Below, piece by piece: positions 8,689 to 16,133 of a stretch of 19,332 nucleotides of DNA. The translations under genes and the position numbers were made by a program. Each line of letters begins with the position of its first letter. The first letter of the stretch is position 1. The stretch comes from Anaerolineales bacterium (GTDB lineage Bacteria > Chloroflexota > Anaerolineae > Anaerolineales > Villigracilaceae): the NCBI GenBank assembly GCA_016928525.1, contig JAFGKO010000332.1:1-19332 (forward strand). Direction: 5' to 3'. The notes below the pieces were generated by a model that made no database searches, was not told the origin of the DNA, and worked only from the letters and a program-made list of their open reading frames with translations.

Positions 8689-8729
8689 GTATACTTGAGT
8701 CTTGTGAGACATTGCTTGCATGTGAATCT

Positions 8730-9977
8730 ATGACCAATAATCCGAAAATAGCTTACATCCTGTCGCGTTTTCCTTACTTGACCGAGACATTTATCTTGAG
8801 AGAGATGATCCTCCTGCGTAAGTCTGGATTAGAAGTGCATGTCTTTTCCATGTTCCCTCCTCTACCAACGCCAGTCCACCAGGAAGCTCAAGAGATGCTG
8901 CCCTATACACATTACAGCCCGTACCTGCTCTCCAGCAAATTGCTCCTGGCGCATCTCTATTTTCTCTTACACACCCCGGTCCAATATGTTCGCGCCATCG
9001 CCAAAGCAGTTTGGCAGACTTATCGCGAGCCGCTTGTGTTACTGCGTGTCCTTCTCACATGGCCGAAGACGGTCTATTTTGCCAGGCAAATGCAGGAGTT
9101 GAATATCGAACATATTCACGCCCATTTTGTGTGGGTAAACGGTATTGCAGCCGGAGTCGCTTCTGATTTGATCGGCGCTACGTTCAGCCTTCACCCACAC
9201 GCCTTCGGACTTTTCATGCGCGATCAGGAGGATATTCGTCGCCAGCTACAAATGGCAGACGGCGTTGTCACCGTCTCAGAATATCATCGCCAATACATCG
9301 CGGACTTATGCCCGCGCTTGCATCCAGATGATATAAAGATCGTCCATTATGGGTTGGAGCCAACCGAGTTCCCGCCAGCACAGCACTCCCCAACGGACAA
9401 CACAATACGCATCATCTCAATCGGCAGCCTGATGGAAAAAAAAGGCCACGCCTACCTGATCGACGCCTGCGACCGGCTTGTTGAAAGAGGCTACGCATTC
9501 CAATGTTCGATCGTGGGAGGCGGCCCTTTGAAGGAAATGCTGCAAGCGCGCATCGACGAGAAGAATCTTCAAGCTTATGTGTCATTATTGGGAAACAAGA
9601 CACAAGCAGAGATCAAAGAGCTTTATCGCCAAAGTGATATCTTCGTGCTGGCATGCGTGGTGGCGAAAAACGGGGATCGCGACGGACTGCCCAACGTACT
9701 GCTTGAGGCGCTTGCGATGGAAATCCCTGTCGTGACCACGCCAGTCACAGGCATCCCTGAACTCGTTCATGATGGCGAAACCGGCTTGTTAGTGCCTGAG
9801 CGAGACACAGAAGCGCTGGTGCAGGCAATCGAAAAGCTGATCAACGATGAAACGCTGAGGCGCAGGTTGGGGCAGCAGGGACGCCAGGTTGTATTGGCTG
9901 AATTCGACATCCGTGAGACTGCACCTCAACTCGCAAGGATTTTCGATGATATTCACAATGGCCAGGATAAAAGATAA
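8730..9977 (+). CDS. GT4-family glycosyltransferase, WcaL/colanic-acid-type
   Basis: A 415-residue GT-B glycosyltransferase. The N-terminus KIAYILSRFPYLTETFIL followed by REM and LR is the mark of the WcaL/AmsK-like branch of GT4. An IHAHFVWVNG segment follows at about residue 127. The C-terminal donor domain has IGSLMEKKGHAYLIDA at about 231-246, IVGGGP, and DGLPNVLLEALAMEIPVV, where the E-x7-E motif has Asp in the first position as is common in this branch. The PELVHDGETGLLVPERD segment completes it. The start is ATG 8730; an in-frame TTG at 8712 would add six residues that do not fit the family. No clear Shine-Dalgarno sequence is visible. It is the first gene behind a probable promoter. 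It likely adds a hexose to the lipid-linked repeat unit. Confidence 0.88.
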   Translation: MTNNPKIAYILSRFPYLTETFILREMILLRKSGLEVHVFSMFPPLPTPVHQEAQEMLPYTHYSPYLLSSKLLLAHLYFLLHTPVQYVRAIAKAVWQTYREPLVLLRVLLTWPKTVYFARQMQELNIEHIHAHFVWVNGIAAGVASDLIGATFSLHPHAFGLFMRDQEDIRRQLQMADGVVTVSEYHRQYIADLCPRLHPDDIKIVHYGLEPTEFPPAQHSPTDNTIRIISIGSLMEKKGHAYLIDACDRLVERGYAFQCSIVGGGPLKEMLQARIDEKNLQAYVSLLGNKTQAEIKELYRQSDIFVLACVVAKNGDRDGLPNVLLEALAMEIPVVTTPVTGIPELVHDGETGLLVPERDTEALVQAIEKLINDETLRRRLGQQGRQVVLAEFDIRETAPQLARIFDDIHNGQDKR

Positions 9978-10031
9978 ATCTTACGGCTTTTGGATGCGGC
10001 CGGTAAATCGCTGAAGGATCAAAGACTAATT

Positions 10032-10043
10032 TAGAGATCTCTA
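10032..10043. other. 12-bp perfect palindrome next to a ribosome binding site
   Basis: TAGAGATCTCTA is a perfect 12-base palindrome in the 75-base gap before the next gene. Its last base is the first base of the AGGA ribosome binding site (10043-10046). It could be an operator half or whole site, or be chance. No second copy was noticed in the window. Confidence 0.3.
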
Positions 10044-10052
10044 GGATATACA

Positions 10053-11249
10053 ATGAGTAAAGCAACGAAGAGACACTGCATGATTGTGCATGCCTATTAT
10101 CCCGAGGGGGAGACGCGAGTTCAGCGAGAAGCAGGTGCCCTGATTGATGTCGGGTACGAAGTTGATGTCATCTGTCTGCGCAAGCCCGGAGAATCACGTC
10201 GAGATTCCATTCATGGTGTAGATGTTTATCGTTTATCTGTACGCCGACATAAAGGTTCAGGAGTCCTGGCGCAACTAATTGAGTACCTGGCCTTCTTCTT
10301 TCTGGCTATGTGGCGGCTGACCAGCTTGCATCTGCAGAAACGTTACAATGCCGTGCAGGTGCACAATCCACCGGACTTCCTTGTCTTTGTCACCCTGATC
10401 CCTCGCCTGATGGGCGCCAAAGTCATCCTCGACCTGCACGACTTGATGCCCGAGTTCTACGCCTCGCGCTTCGGGAGAAAAATGGATAGCTGGCCGGTTC
10501 GACTGATGCGCTGGCAGGAACAACTTTCATGTCGTTTCGCCAATCACGTCATCACCGTCACTGAGATCTGGCGGCAGGATCTGATCAAACGCGGGCTTCC
10601 AGCAAGCAAGTGTAGCGTGGTGATGAATCTGGCCGATGATACGTTCTTCAATCCGAAGCGAAGGAATAACCGTCCGTCAATAAACGACAATTTCACATTG
10701 TTATACCACGGCACCTTAGTGCAACGCTATGGCATCGACCTGATCTTACACGCGGTTGACCAGCTAAGCCATGAATTGCCAGCCTTATGCCTGAATATTC
10801 ACGGTGGAGGCGAATACTTGCGAGACTTACAGAGCCTGACCCATGAGTTAGGGTTAGATGAGTATGTGAATTTCAGCACGATTTATGTGCCGGTTGAAGA
10901 GTTGCCCGACCTGATCGTCAGCGCTGACCTTTGCCTGGTGCCTTACCGGCGCGACGTGTTTACCGACGGCATCCTGCCAACCAAGATGATGGAATACGCG
11001 GCATTAGGGATGCCCGTGGTAGCCACACGCACACCTGCCATCGAGGCCTACTTCGACGAGACCATGGCAGCGTTCTTCACAGCAGGCCAAGTCGACGAAC
11101 TGGCAAGCCGCATCCGCGAACTTTATCACAACCCATCCAAACGAGAGGCATTGGCTAACAACATCCATAAGTTCAACCAACAATATAACTGGACAAAACA
11201 AAAAGCCGAATATGCCAATCGGGTCAACGAGATCAACAATCTATCCTAA
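10053..11249 (+). CDS. GT4-family glycosyltransferase (WbuB-like)
   Basis: A 398-residue GT-B glycosyltransferase. AGGA (10043-10046) lies 6 nt before ATG 10053. The N-terminal half begins CMIVHAYYPEGETRVQREA, typical of GT4 enzymes that act on lipid-linked sugars, and includes VQVHNPPDFL and VILDLHDLMPEFYASRFG (about 125-142). The C-terminal half has LLYHGTLVQRYGIDLILHA at about 217-235, NIHGGGEYL, then CLVPYRRDVF-x-DGILPTKMMEYAALGMPVVAT, where the final glutamate (MMEY) matches the donor-binding Glu. A hydrophobic segment near residues 78-92 (IEYLAFFFLAMW) suggests membrane contact, as in related enzymes. It likely adds one residue of the repeat unit. Its stop TAA (11247-11249) overlaps the ribosome binding site of the next gene, so translation of the two genes is linked. 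Confidence 0.88.
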   Translation: MSKATKRHCMIVHAYYPEGETRVQREAGALIDVGYEVDVICLRKPGESRRDSIHGVDVYRLSVRRHKGSGVLAQLIEYLAFFFLAMWRLTSLHLQKRYNAVQVHNPPDFLVFVTLIPRLMGAKVILDLHDLMPEFYASRFGRKMDSWPVRLMRWQEQLSCRFANHVITVTEIWRQDLIKRGLPASKCSVVMNLADDTFFNPKRRNNRPSINDNFTLLYHGTLVQRYGIDLILHAVDQLSHELPALCLNIHGGGEYLRDLQSLTHELGLDEYVNFSTIYVPVEELPDLIVSADLCLVPYRRDVFTDGILPTKMMEYAALGMPVVATRTPAIEAYFDETMAAFFTAGQVDELASRIRELYHNPSKREALANNIHKFNQQYNWTKQKAEYANRVNEINNLS

Positions 11250-11259
11250 GGAGGTTTTT

Positions 11260-12576
11260 GTGCGTATCAGTGTTTTTGGTTTAGGCTATGTAGGTTCTGT
11301 GTCGGTGGGGTGTCTATCTGCGCTGGGGCACGAAGTGATCGGCGTAGACGTGAACTCGATGAAAGTCGACATGATCAACGCCGGGCAAAGCCCGGTTATC
11401 GAAGTAGAGCTAGATAAGCTTATTGCCAAAGGAGTCGAAGCCGGCCAAATCAAGGCAACGACAATAGCATCCGAAGCTATCGCCGTTTCGGACGTTTCTT
11501 TGGTGTGCGTGGGCACACCGAGCGCCGCCAATGGCGATCTCGACCTGATCTATGTGGAACGAGTGTGCCAGGAGATTGGGGCAGCCCTGGCCGATAAAGA
11601 TGAATACCATGTGGTGATCCTGCGTAGCACTATGCTGCCGGGCAGCGTTGAGCAGCGGGTAATCCCCACGCTTGAGGCAGCTTCTGGTCGCCAGGCCGGG
11701 GATAGCTTTGGAGTAGCTTTCAATCCCGAATTCCTGCGCGAGGGGATTGCCGTTAATGATTTCTACCACCCCCCCTACACGCTCATTGGCAAGTATGATG
11801 AACGCGGGGCAGAAATAGCTGCCAGGCTATATTCAGGCATCGACGCGCCACTGCGGATCGTATCACTGAAAGTCGCCGAGATGATCAAGTATGCCAACAA
11901 TACCTTCCACGCGCTCAAGGTGACTTATGCCAACGAGATCGGCAATATCTGTAAGTGCCAGGGGATTGACAGCCACGAAGTGATGGATATCTTCTGTATG
12001 GATGAGAAGTTAAATCTATCCCCCTACTATCTCAAGCCTGGTTTTGCCTTCGGCGGCTCCTGCTTGCCCAAGGATTTACGCGCTTTGCTTTATCACGCTC
12101 ATCGCCACGATTTACAGTTGCCCGTACTGGAAGCGATTATGCCCAGCAACGAACTCCAGATCAGGCGAGGGTTTGACCTGATAAAACAAACCAGGAGCAA
12201 AAAAATTGGCGTGCTGGGTTTCAGCTTCAAAGCCGGCACCGACGATTTGCGTGAGAGTCCACTGGTGGAACTGATCGAGACGCTGGTTGGAAAGGGTTAC
12301 CATGTAAAAGTCTACGACAAAAACGTTAGCTTAGCGCGGCTGCATGGCGCCAATCGTGCATTCATCGAGCGCGAGATTCCACACATTGCATCCCTGATGA
12401 GCGAGAGCATGGAAGAAATTCTGGACGACAGCGAAGTCGTGGTTATCGGCAATCAAGCCCCAGAGTTTCGCCAGGCGATTCAGAAAATGCGGGGGGGCCA
12501 AGTAGTTATCGACCTCGTACGCATATTCGAGGAACCCAAACAGGTAAATGTTCTATATCAGGGAATCTGCTGGTGA
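11260..12576 (+). CDS. algD: GDP-mannose 6-dehydrogenase (AlgD-like)
   Basis: A 438-residue NAD-dependent sugar-nucleotide dehydrogenase. The start is GTG 11260: AAGGAGGT (11248-11255) is the best ribosome binding site in the window, and the Rossmann fold (VRISVFGLGYVGSVSVG) begins right there. A longer frame from ATG 11212 adds 16 unlikely residues. NPEFLREG sits near 153. The region at about 210-275 has KVAEMIKYANN, ANEIGN, LNLSPYYLKPGFAFGGSC and LPKD; the catalytic Cys in GGSC falls at residue 268, the same number as the nucleophile of Pseudomonas AlgD. GFSFKAGTDDLRESPLVEL and HGAN follow as in AlgD. These features favour GDP-mannose over UDP-glucose. The product, GDP-mannuronate, would supply an acidic residue. 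No alginate synthase (Alg8/Alg44) is in the window, so use in a Wzy-type heteropolymer is likelier. It contains a C7 and a G7 tract, both in frame. Confidence 0.86.
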   Translation: MRISVFGLGYVGSVSVGCLSALGHEVIGVDVNSMKVDMINAGQSPVIEVELDKLIAKGVEAGQIKATTIASEAIAVSDVSLVCVGTPSAANGDLDLIYVERVCQEIGAALADKDEYHVVILRSTMLPGSVEQRVIPTLEAASGRQAGDSFGVAFNPEFLREGIAVNDFYHPPYTLIGKYDERGAEIAARLYSGIDAPLRIVSLKVAEMIKYANNTFHALKVTYANEIGNICKCQGIDSHEVMDIFCMDEKLNLSPYYLKPGFAFGGSCLPKDLRALLYHAHRHDLQLPVLEAIMPSNELQIRRGFDLIKQTRSKKIGVLGFSFKAGTDDLRESPLVELIETLVGKGYHVKVYDKNVSLARLHGANRAFIEREIPHIASLMSESMEEILDDSEVVVIGNQAPEFRQAIQKMRGGQVVIDLVRIFEEPKQVNVLYQGICW

Positions 12577-12610
12577 ACGGCAGGATAGTACAATTAGTAT
12601 TGGTGACTGC

Positions 12611-13741
12611 ATGAAGAAACTGCTGACGGAGCGGCTTTCTGTGCTTATACCGGACGGGGAGAACGAGCACGCTTTATGGACAACTCGCTGTCTGGCTCAA
12701 GCCCCAGAAGTGAAGGTCCATATTCTCTCCACGAAACGCTGGATGCCGGTCCGTTTCTCTCGTCACTGTCATCTGTACGAGTTCAAACCCACAGGTAGGG
12801 ACAGCCAAGAAAGGATCAACGCAATCGCTGACATAATCCGATGGAAAAACATAGATGTCATACTGCCGGTCTCTGAAAGCGGAGCCGAATTCGCGGCGTC
12901 TGAGCATCGGAACCTTGCGCAATTAGCAGCGATTACGCCTATTCCGAGTTTGCATTCACTCCAGATTGCCCAGAACAAATGGAAGTTAAACCAGTTTGCT
13001 TGTCTGCAGCAGGTACCAGTTCCTCGTTCAATCCTGGTTTCATCCACACCGCATTTTTATCTGCAACTGGCTAAATTGGAATATCCTGTGTTGATCAAAC
13101 CAGTTATCGGGAGCGATGGCCAAGGAATCCAGAGATTCGAATGCCCATCTGATCTACTTAGGTTCCTGGAAAGACGGGCTGATGTACAAGATAACTACAT
13201 CGTTGAGGACTACATACCGGGATACGACATCGATTTGAGTGTACTATGCCATCAGGGCGAAATCTTGGCATACACTATCCAACTCAGTCTGATCAGCGCT
13301 TCCGAGCGCTTTGGCCCTTTAATGGCCATGCAATTCATCGAACAGCCAGAGGTGCTGGAAAATGGGCGCAAACTATTTTCAGCGCTCAACTGGAGTGGTG
13401 TAGCACACATCGATATGCGTTACGATAATCGAGATGGTCAATTCAAGATTGTCGATGTAAATCCCCGCTATTGGGGCAGCTTGCTTGGATCATTCGTCGT
13501 CGGGATTAACTTCCCCTATCTCGCCTGTTTAGCAGCATTGGAGATTCCCTTTCCCCTACCACAATATCATCCAGGTAAGTTTATCCATACGACGACCGCG
13601 CTCAAAGAAATGACGCTAAGGCTTTTTGGAAAGGGTCGTTTAGAAGGATTTGCTTATAAAGAAACCGGCTTGAGGTTTTTTGTTGATGATCCAATGCCAG
13701 AAATCGTGAAAAAAGCCCAGGAGTTCTCCTTTATGAACTAG
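12611..13741 (+). CDS. ATP-grasp domain protein (carboxylate-amine ligase-like)
   Basis: A 376-residue cytoplasmic protein. ATG 12611 is preferred, with a weak GGTGA (12602-12606) 4 nt upstream; a longer frame from 12548 overlaps the dehydrogenase gene. The N-terminal third (LSVLIPDGEN, IDVILPVSESGAEFAA) looks like a preATP-grasp Rossmann part. The ATP-grasp region has YPVLIKPVIGSDGQGI at about residue 157, with the ATP-binding lysine, then YIVEDYIPGYDIDLSVL. The metal-binding end is GVAHIDMRYDN followed by VDVNPRYWGSL (Asp282, Asn284, Arg286). Such enzymes activate a carboxylate as acyl phosphate and join it to an amine, thiol or other nucleophile. The substrate is unknown. It is next to a deacetylase and a FemAB-like transferase, which suggests a job in tailoring the glycan or making an amino-acid-like substituent. 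Confidence 0.8.
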   Translation: MKKLLTERLSVLIPDGENEHALWTTRCLAQAPEVKVHILSTKRWMPVRFSRHCHLYEFKPTGRDSQERINAIADIIRWKNIDVILPVSESGAEFAASEHRNLAQLAAITPIPSLHSLQIAQNKWKLNQFACLQQVPVPRSILVSSTPHFYLQLAKLEYPVLIKPVIGSDGQGIQRFECPSDLLRFLERRADVQDNYIVEDYIPGYDIDLSVLCHQGEILAYTIQLSLISASERFGPLMAMQFIEQPEVLENGRKLFSALNWSGVAHIDMRYDNRDGQFKIVDVNPRYWGSLLGSFVVGINFPYLACLAALEIPFPLPQYHPGKFIHTTTALKEMTLRLFGKGRLEGFAYKETGLRFFVDDPMPEIVKKAQEFSFMN

Positions 13742-13764
13742 CGCAAGTAACTGGACTGATCGCT

Positions 13765-15045
13765 ATGAAACCAATCTTGGTCGCGATAAAAGGGAAGGGG
13801 ACGCTGAATGCTCTGCGCCGTGCGACAGAAATTGTCACGCGCTATGGCGTCACGTCGAGCAACCTAAGCCAGAGTCTGGAGCAGTTCGTCCAGACATTGG
13901 GCCAATTCGGATGCAGAGCCACCTTCCCGATTACTGCGGTTGCGCTTCAACGTCACAATAGCATCATTCGCCAGCTACAGGAACAAGGAACCGAGTTCGC
14001 CATTCATGGGTACCGGCATGTCGATCATTCAGGGCTTTCCCTGGATAAACAATTGAACAGTCTGGCATTATCCAAACAGATCATCTCTCGATATAAGATC
14101 AATGCTCAAGGATTCCGCTGCCCATATTTGCGTTGGAATCCAGCTACACTGACTGCGCTCCGAAGGCAAGGCTTTTCTTATGACAGCAGTCAGGCGCTTG
14201 CCTGGGATGTTCTGGATGGTTACGAAACCCCAACTTATAGAAAAGCTATGGATTTCTATCAGGCGCTCCCGGTTGGTGATTTTCCATCCCTACCCAGCCT
14301 GAAAGATGGGTTGGTATGCATTCCTTACAGCCTGCCGGACGACGAAGCCTTGGTGGAGCGTCTCAGATTCGATACACCTGAGCAAATGAGCGCCACCTGG
14401 AAAGCCATACTTCAACGTGCCTACGATATAGGCGAGCTTTTTACATTGGGTTTGCACCCCGAACGCTTCTATCTCTGCCGGGATGCCTTGATAGCGGTGC
14501 TGGAAAAGGCGCGCCAGTTTGAACCAAAAGTATGGATTGCCCGCTTAGATGAAATCGATCACTGGTGGCGAGCACGCAGCACAGCGGCAGTCGCCTTGGA
14601 GAATCAACCAGGAGCAATTCGTATCTCGGTTTCTGGCCCCGAAGGATTGACTGTATTGGCTCGTTCAGTTGAGGTGGATGCACCTACAGGTATCTGGGCA
14701 AATGGTTACCGGCAAGTAAAAGCCACTACTTTTTCCGTAGGCGGCGATCAACGGCCATTTATCGGTATCTATCCAGGCGCATCGCCCACACTTATCAATT
14801 TCTTGCAGCAGCAAGGATACATCATTGAAATCAGCGAACAGAAACAGCTTTATCCACATTATTTTGATTGGACAGAATTCCACCCAAAAGATCAGCGCCC
14901 ACTGTTATTACAAATCGAGGCCAGTGGCCGCCCCCTTGTGCGGCTCGGGCGATGGCCTGATGGAACCCACAGCGCTCTCTCAATCACCGGCGACATCGAC
15001 GCCCTGACAATCTGGGACTACGGCCTGCGTTTTCTGGGAGGGTGA
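13765..15045 (+). CDS. Polysaccharide deacetylase-like protein (NodB family) with an apparently displaced first motif
   Basis: A 426-residue protein with a weak ribosome binding site. The part after residue 45 has the NodB order: FGCRATFPITAVAL (about 50-63), the histidine motif HGYRHVDH (81-88, metal ligands His81 and His85), and the third motif GFRCPYLRWN (Arg118, Pro120, Tyr121). The expected N-terminal TFDDG motif before the first of these is missing; that place reads VTSSNLSQSL with no Asp. A segment that looks like motif 1, LGRWPDGTHSALSITGDID (Asp410, Asp412), lies at the very C-terminus, 14 residues before the stop. A circularly permuted barrel or a fusion to a truncated second domain would explain this. 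No signal peptide is seen, so the site of action is unclear. The family normally removes N- or O-acetyl groups. It sits between an ATP-grasp and a FemAB-like gene. Confidence 0.78.
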   Translation: MKPILVAIKGKGTLNALRRATEIVTRYGVTSSNLSQSLEQFVQTLGQFGCRATFPITAVALQRHNSIIRQLQEQGTEFAIHGYRHVDHSGLSLDKQLNSLALSKQIISRYKINAQGFRCPYLRWNPATLTALRRQGFSYDSSQALAWDVLDGYETPTYRKAMDFYQALPVGDFPSLPSLKDGLVCIPYSLPDDEALVERLRFDTPEQMSATWKAILQRAYDIGELFTLGLHPERFYLCRDALIAVLEKARQFEPKVWIARLDEIDHWWRARSTAAVALENQPGAIRISVSGPEGLTVLARSVEVDAPTGIWANGYRQVKATTFSVGGDQRPFIGIYPGASPTLINFLQQQGYIIEISEQKQLYPHYFDWTEFHPKDQRPLLLQIEASGRPLVRLGRWPDGTHSALSITGDIDALTIWDYGLRFLGG

Positions 15046-15051
15046 GGAACC

Positions 15052-16065
15052 ATGAACATTGAGATCGCCCACTCCCTCCCTGAAGAAACCTGGGGGCAGT
15101 TCGTGCAAGAAAATCCAATGGGGAATATATTTCACACCCCTGAGATGTTTATGGTCATGCAGCGCACTCAGGGTTATAAACCTAACCTTTGGGCTGCGGT
15201 CGATCATATGGGGCGCGTGTTTGCGTTATTGCTACCCGTACAAGTCACCCTTAACCAACGTCTTCGCTACTTAACATCAAGAGCTATCGCTTATGGAAGT
15301 GTGCTTTATAACCCCTGCCCCCAAGGTCAACAAGCGCTGGCGCTGCTCTTGCAGGCATATCGGCGCCAAGCAGATAAAACGTTGCTATTCACCGAACTGC
15401 GCAATCTTGCCAATCTGGAGCTTATCCAACCCGTTTTGCAAGATCACGGATTTCTCTTCGAGGCGCATCTAAACTACCTGGTTGATCTTAAGCGATCGCT
15501 AGATGATGTTCTACAAGGCATTGGCAGTCGAACACGTAAGAACATACGACGCGGTCTCAAGAGGCAGACCGTTTCTGTGGAGGAAGTGAAAGATCGGGGA
15601 AAATTATCGGTATGCTATGAGTTGCTTAATCAAACCTACACAGCGGCGCATGTCCCCCTGGCCCATCCTTCTCTGTTTGAGGCTGCCTTCGATCTGCTTA
15701 GCCCGATAGGAATGGTGCGCTTCACATTGGCCTACGTGGAACAGACCCCTGTCGCAACGTCGGTAGATCTGGTCTACAAGGATGTAATCTATGGTTGGTA
15801 CGGCGGCACGAATCGCGATTACAGCGCTTATATGCCTACCGAAATGGTCACCTGGGATATCTTGCGTTGGGGCGTTGAGAACGGATATCGCGTATACGAT
15901 TTCGGCGGCGCTGGCAAACCTGACGAAGAGTCCGGCGTGCGTGATTTCAAAGCTAAATTCGGAGGAGAACTGGTCAATTACGGTCGCAACACCCTGGTGC
16001 ACGCCCCCATGCGATTGGCGATAAGCCAGACAGCCTATGAACTGGCCAGATGGCTTCTCTACTAG
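15052..16065 (+). CDS. FemAB/GNAT-type transferase (lipid II:glycine glycyltransferase-like, BioF2-like)
   Basis: A 337-residue soluble protein made of two GNAT-like halves, as in FemX/FemAB. It begins 6 bases after the deacetylase stop, with GGGAGGG (15036-15042) upstream. The N-terminal half has GNIFHTPEMFMVM at about 24-36. The C-terminal half has the family's best marks: the YGWYGGTNRDYS segment (about 248-258), PTEMVTWDILRWGVENGYRVYDFGG at about 262-286 and DEESGVRDFKAKFGGE, ending the catalytic core. Family members transfer amino acids from aminoacyl-tRNA, or acyl groups from acyl-CoA, to amines of peptidoglycan precursors and glycans. In exopolysaccharide loci, related proteins are thought to acylate the sugar. 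Downstream of a deacetylase, it is a good candidate to re-acylate a freed amine. Donor and acceptor are not known. Confidence 0.8.
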   Translation: MNIEIAHSLPEETWGQFVQENPMGNIFHTPEMFMVMQRTQGYKPNLWAAVDHMGRVFALLLPVQVTLNQRLRYLTSRAIAYGSVLYNPCPQGQQALALLLQAYRRQADKTLLFTELRNLANLELIQPVLQDHGFLFEAHLNYLVDLKRSLDDVLQGIGSRTRKNIRRGLKRQTVSVEEVKDRGKLSVCYELLNQTYTAAHVPLAHPSLFEAAFDLLSPIGMVRFTLAYVEQTPVATSVDLVYKDVIYGWYGGTNRDYSAYMPTEMVTWDILRWGVENGYRVYDFGGAGKPDEESGVRDFKAKFGGELVNYGRNTLVHAPMRLAISQTAYELARWLLY

Positions 16066-16133
16066 TTGATCCTGAGATGGCTCGCCAAGCACGAACACCA
16101 TAGCTTGCGAAACGATATACACTGAGGTGCTTT

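Noticed and set aside
11212..11259. Longer dehydrogenase start at ATG 11212
   Set aside because: It overlaps the previous gene, lacks a ribosome binding site, and would shift the catalytic Cys from 268 to 284; GTG 11260 has a near-perfect ribosome binding site.
11769..12497. C7 (11769-11775) and G7 (12491-12497) tracts inside the dehydrogenase gene, considered as phase-variation sites
   Set aside because: Seven bases is short for slippage-driven switching, both tracts are in frame with conserved Pro/Gly codons, and the gene is intact.
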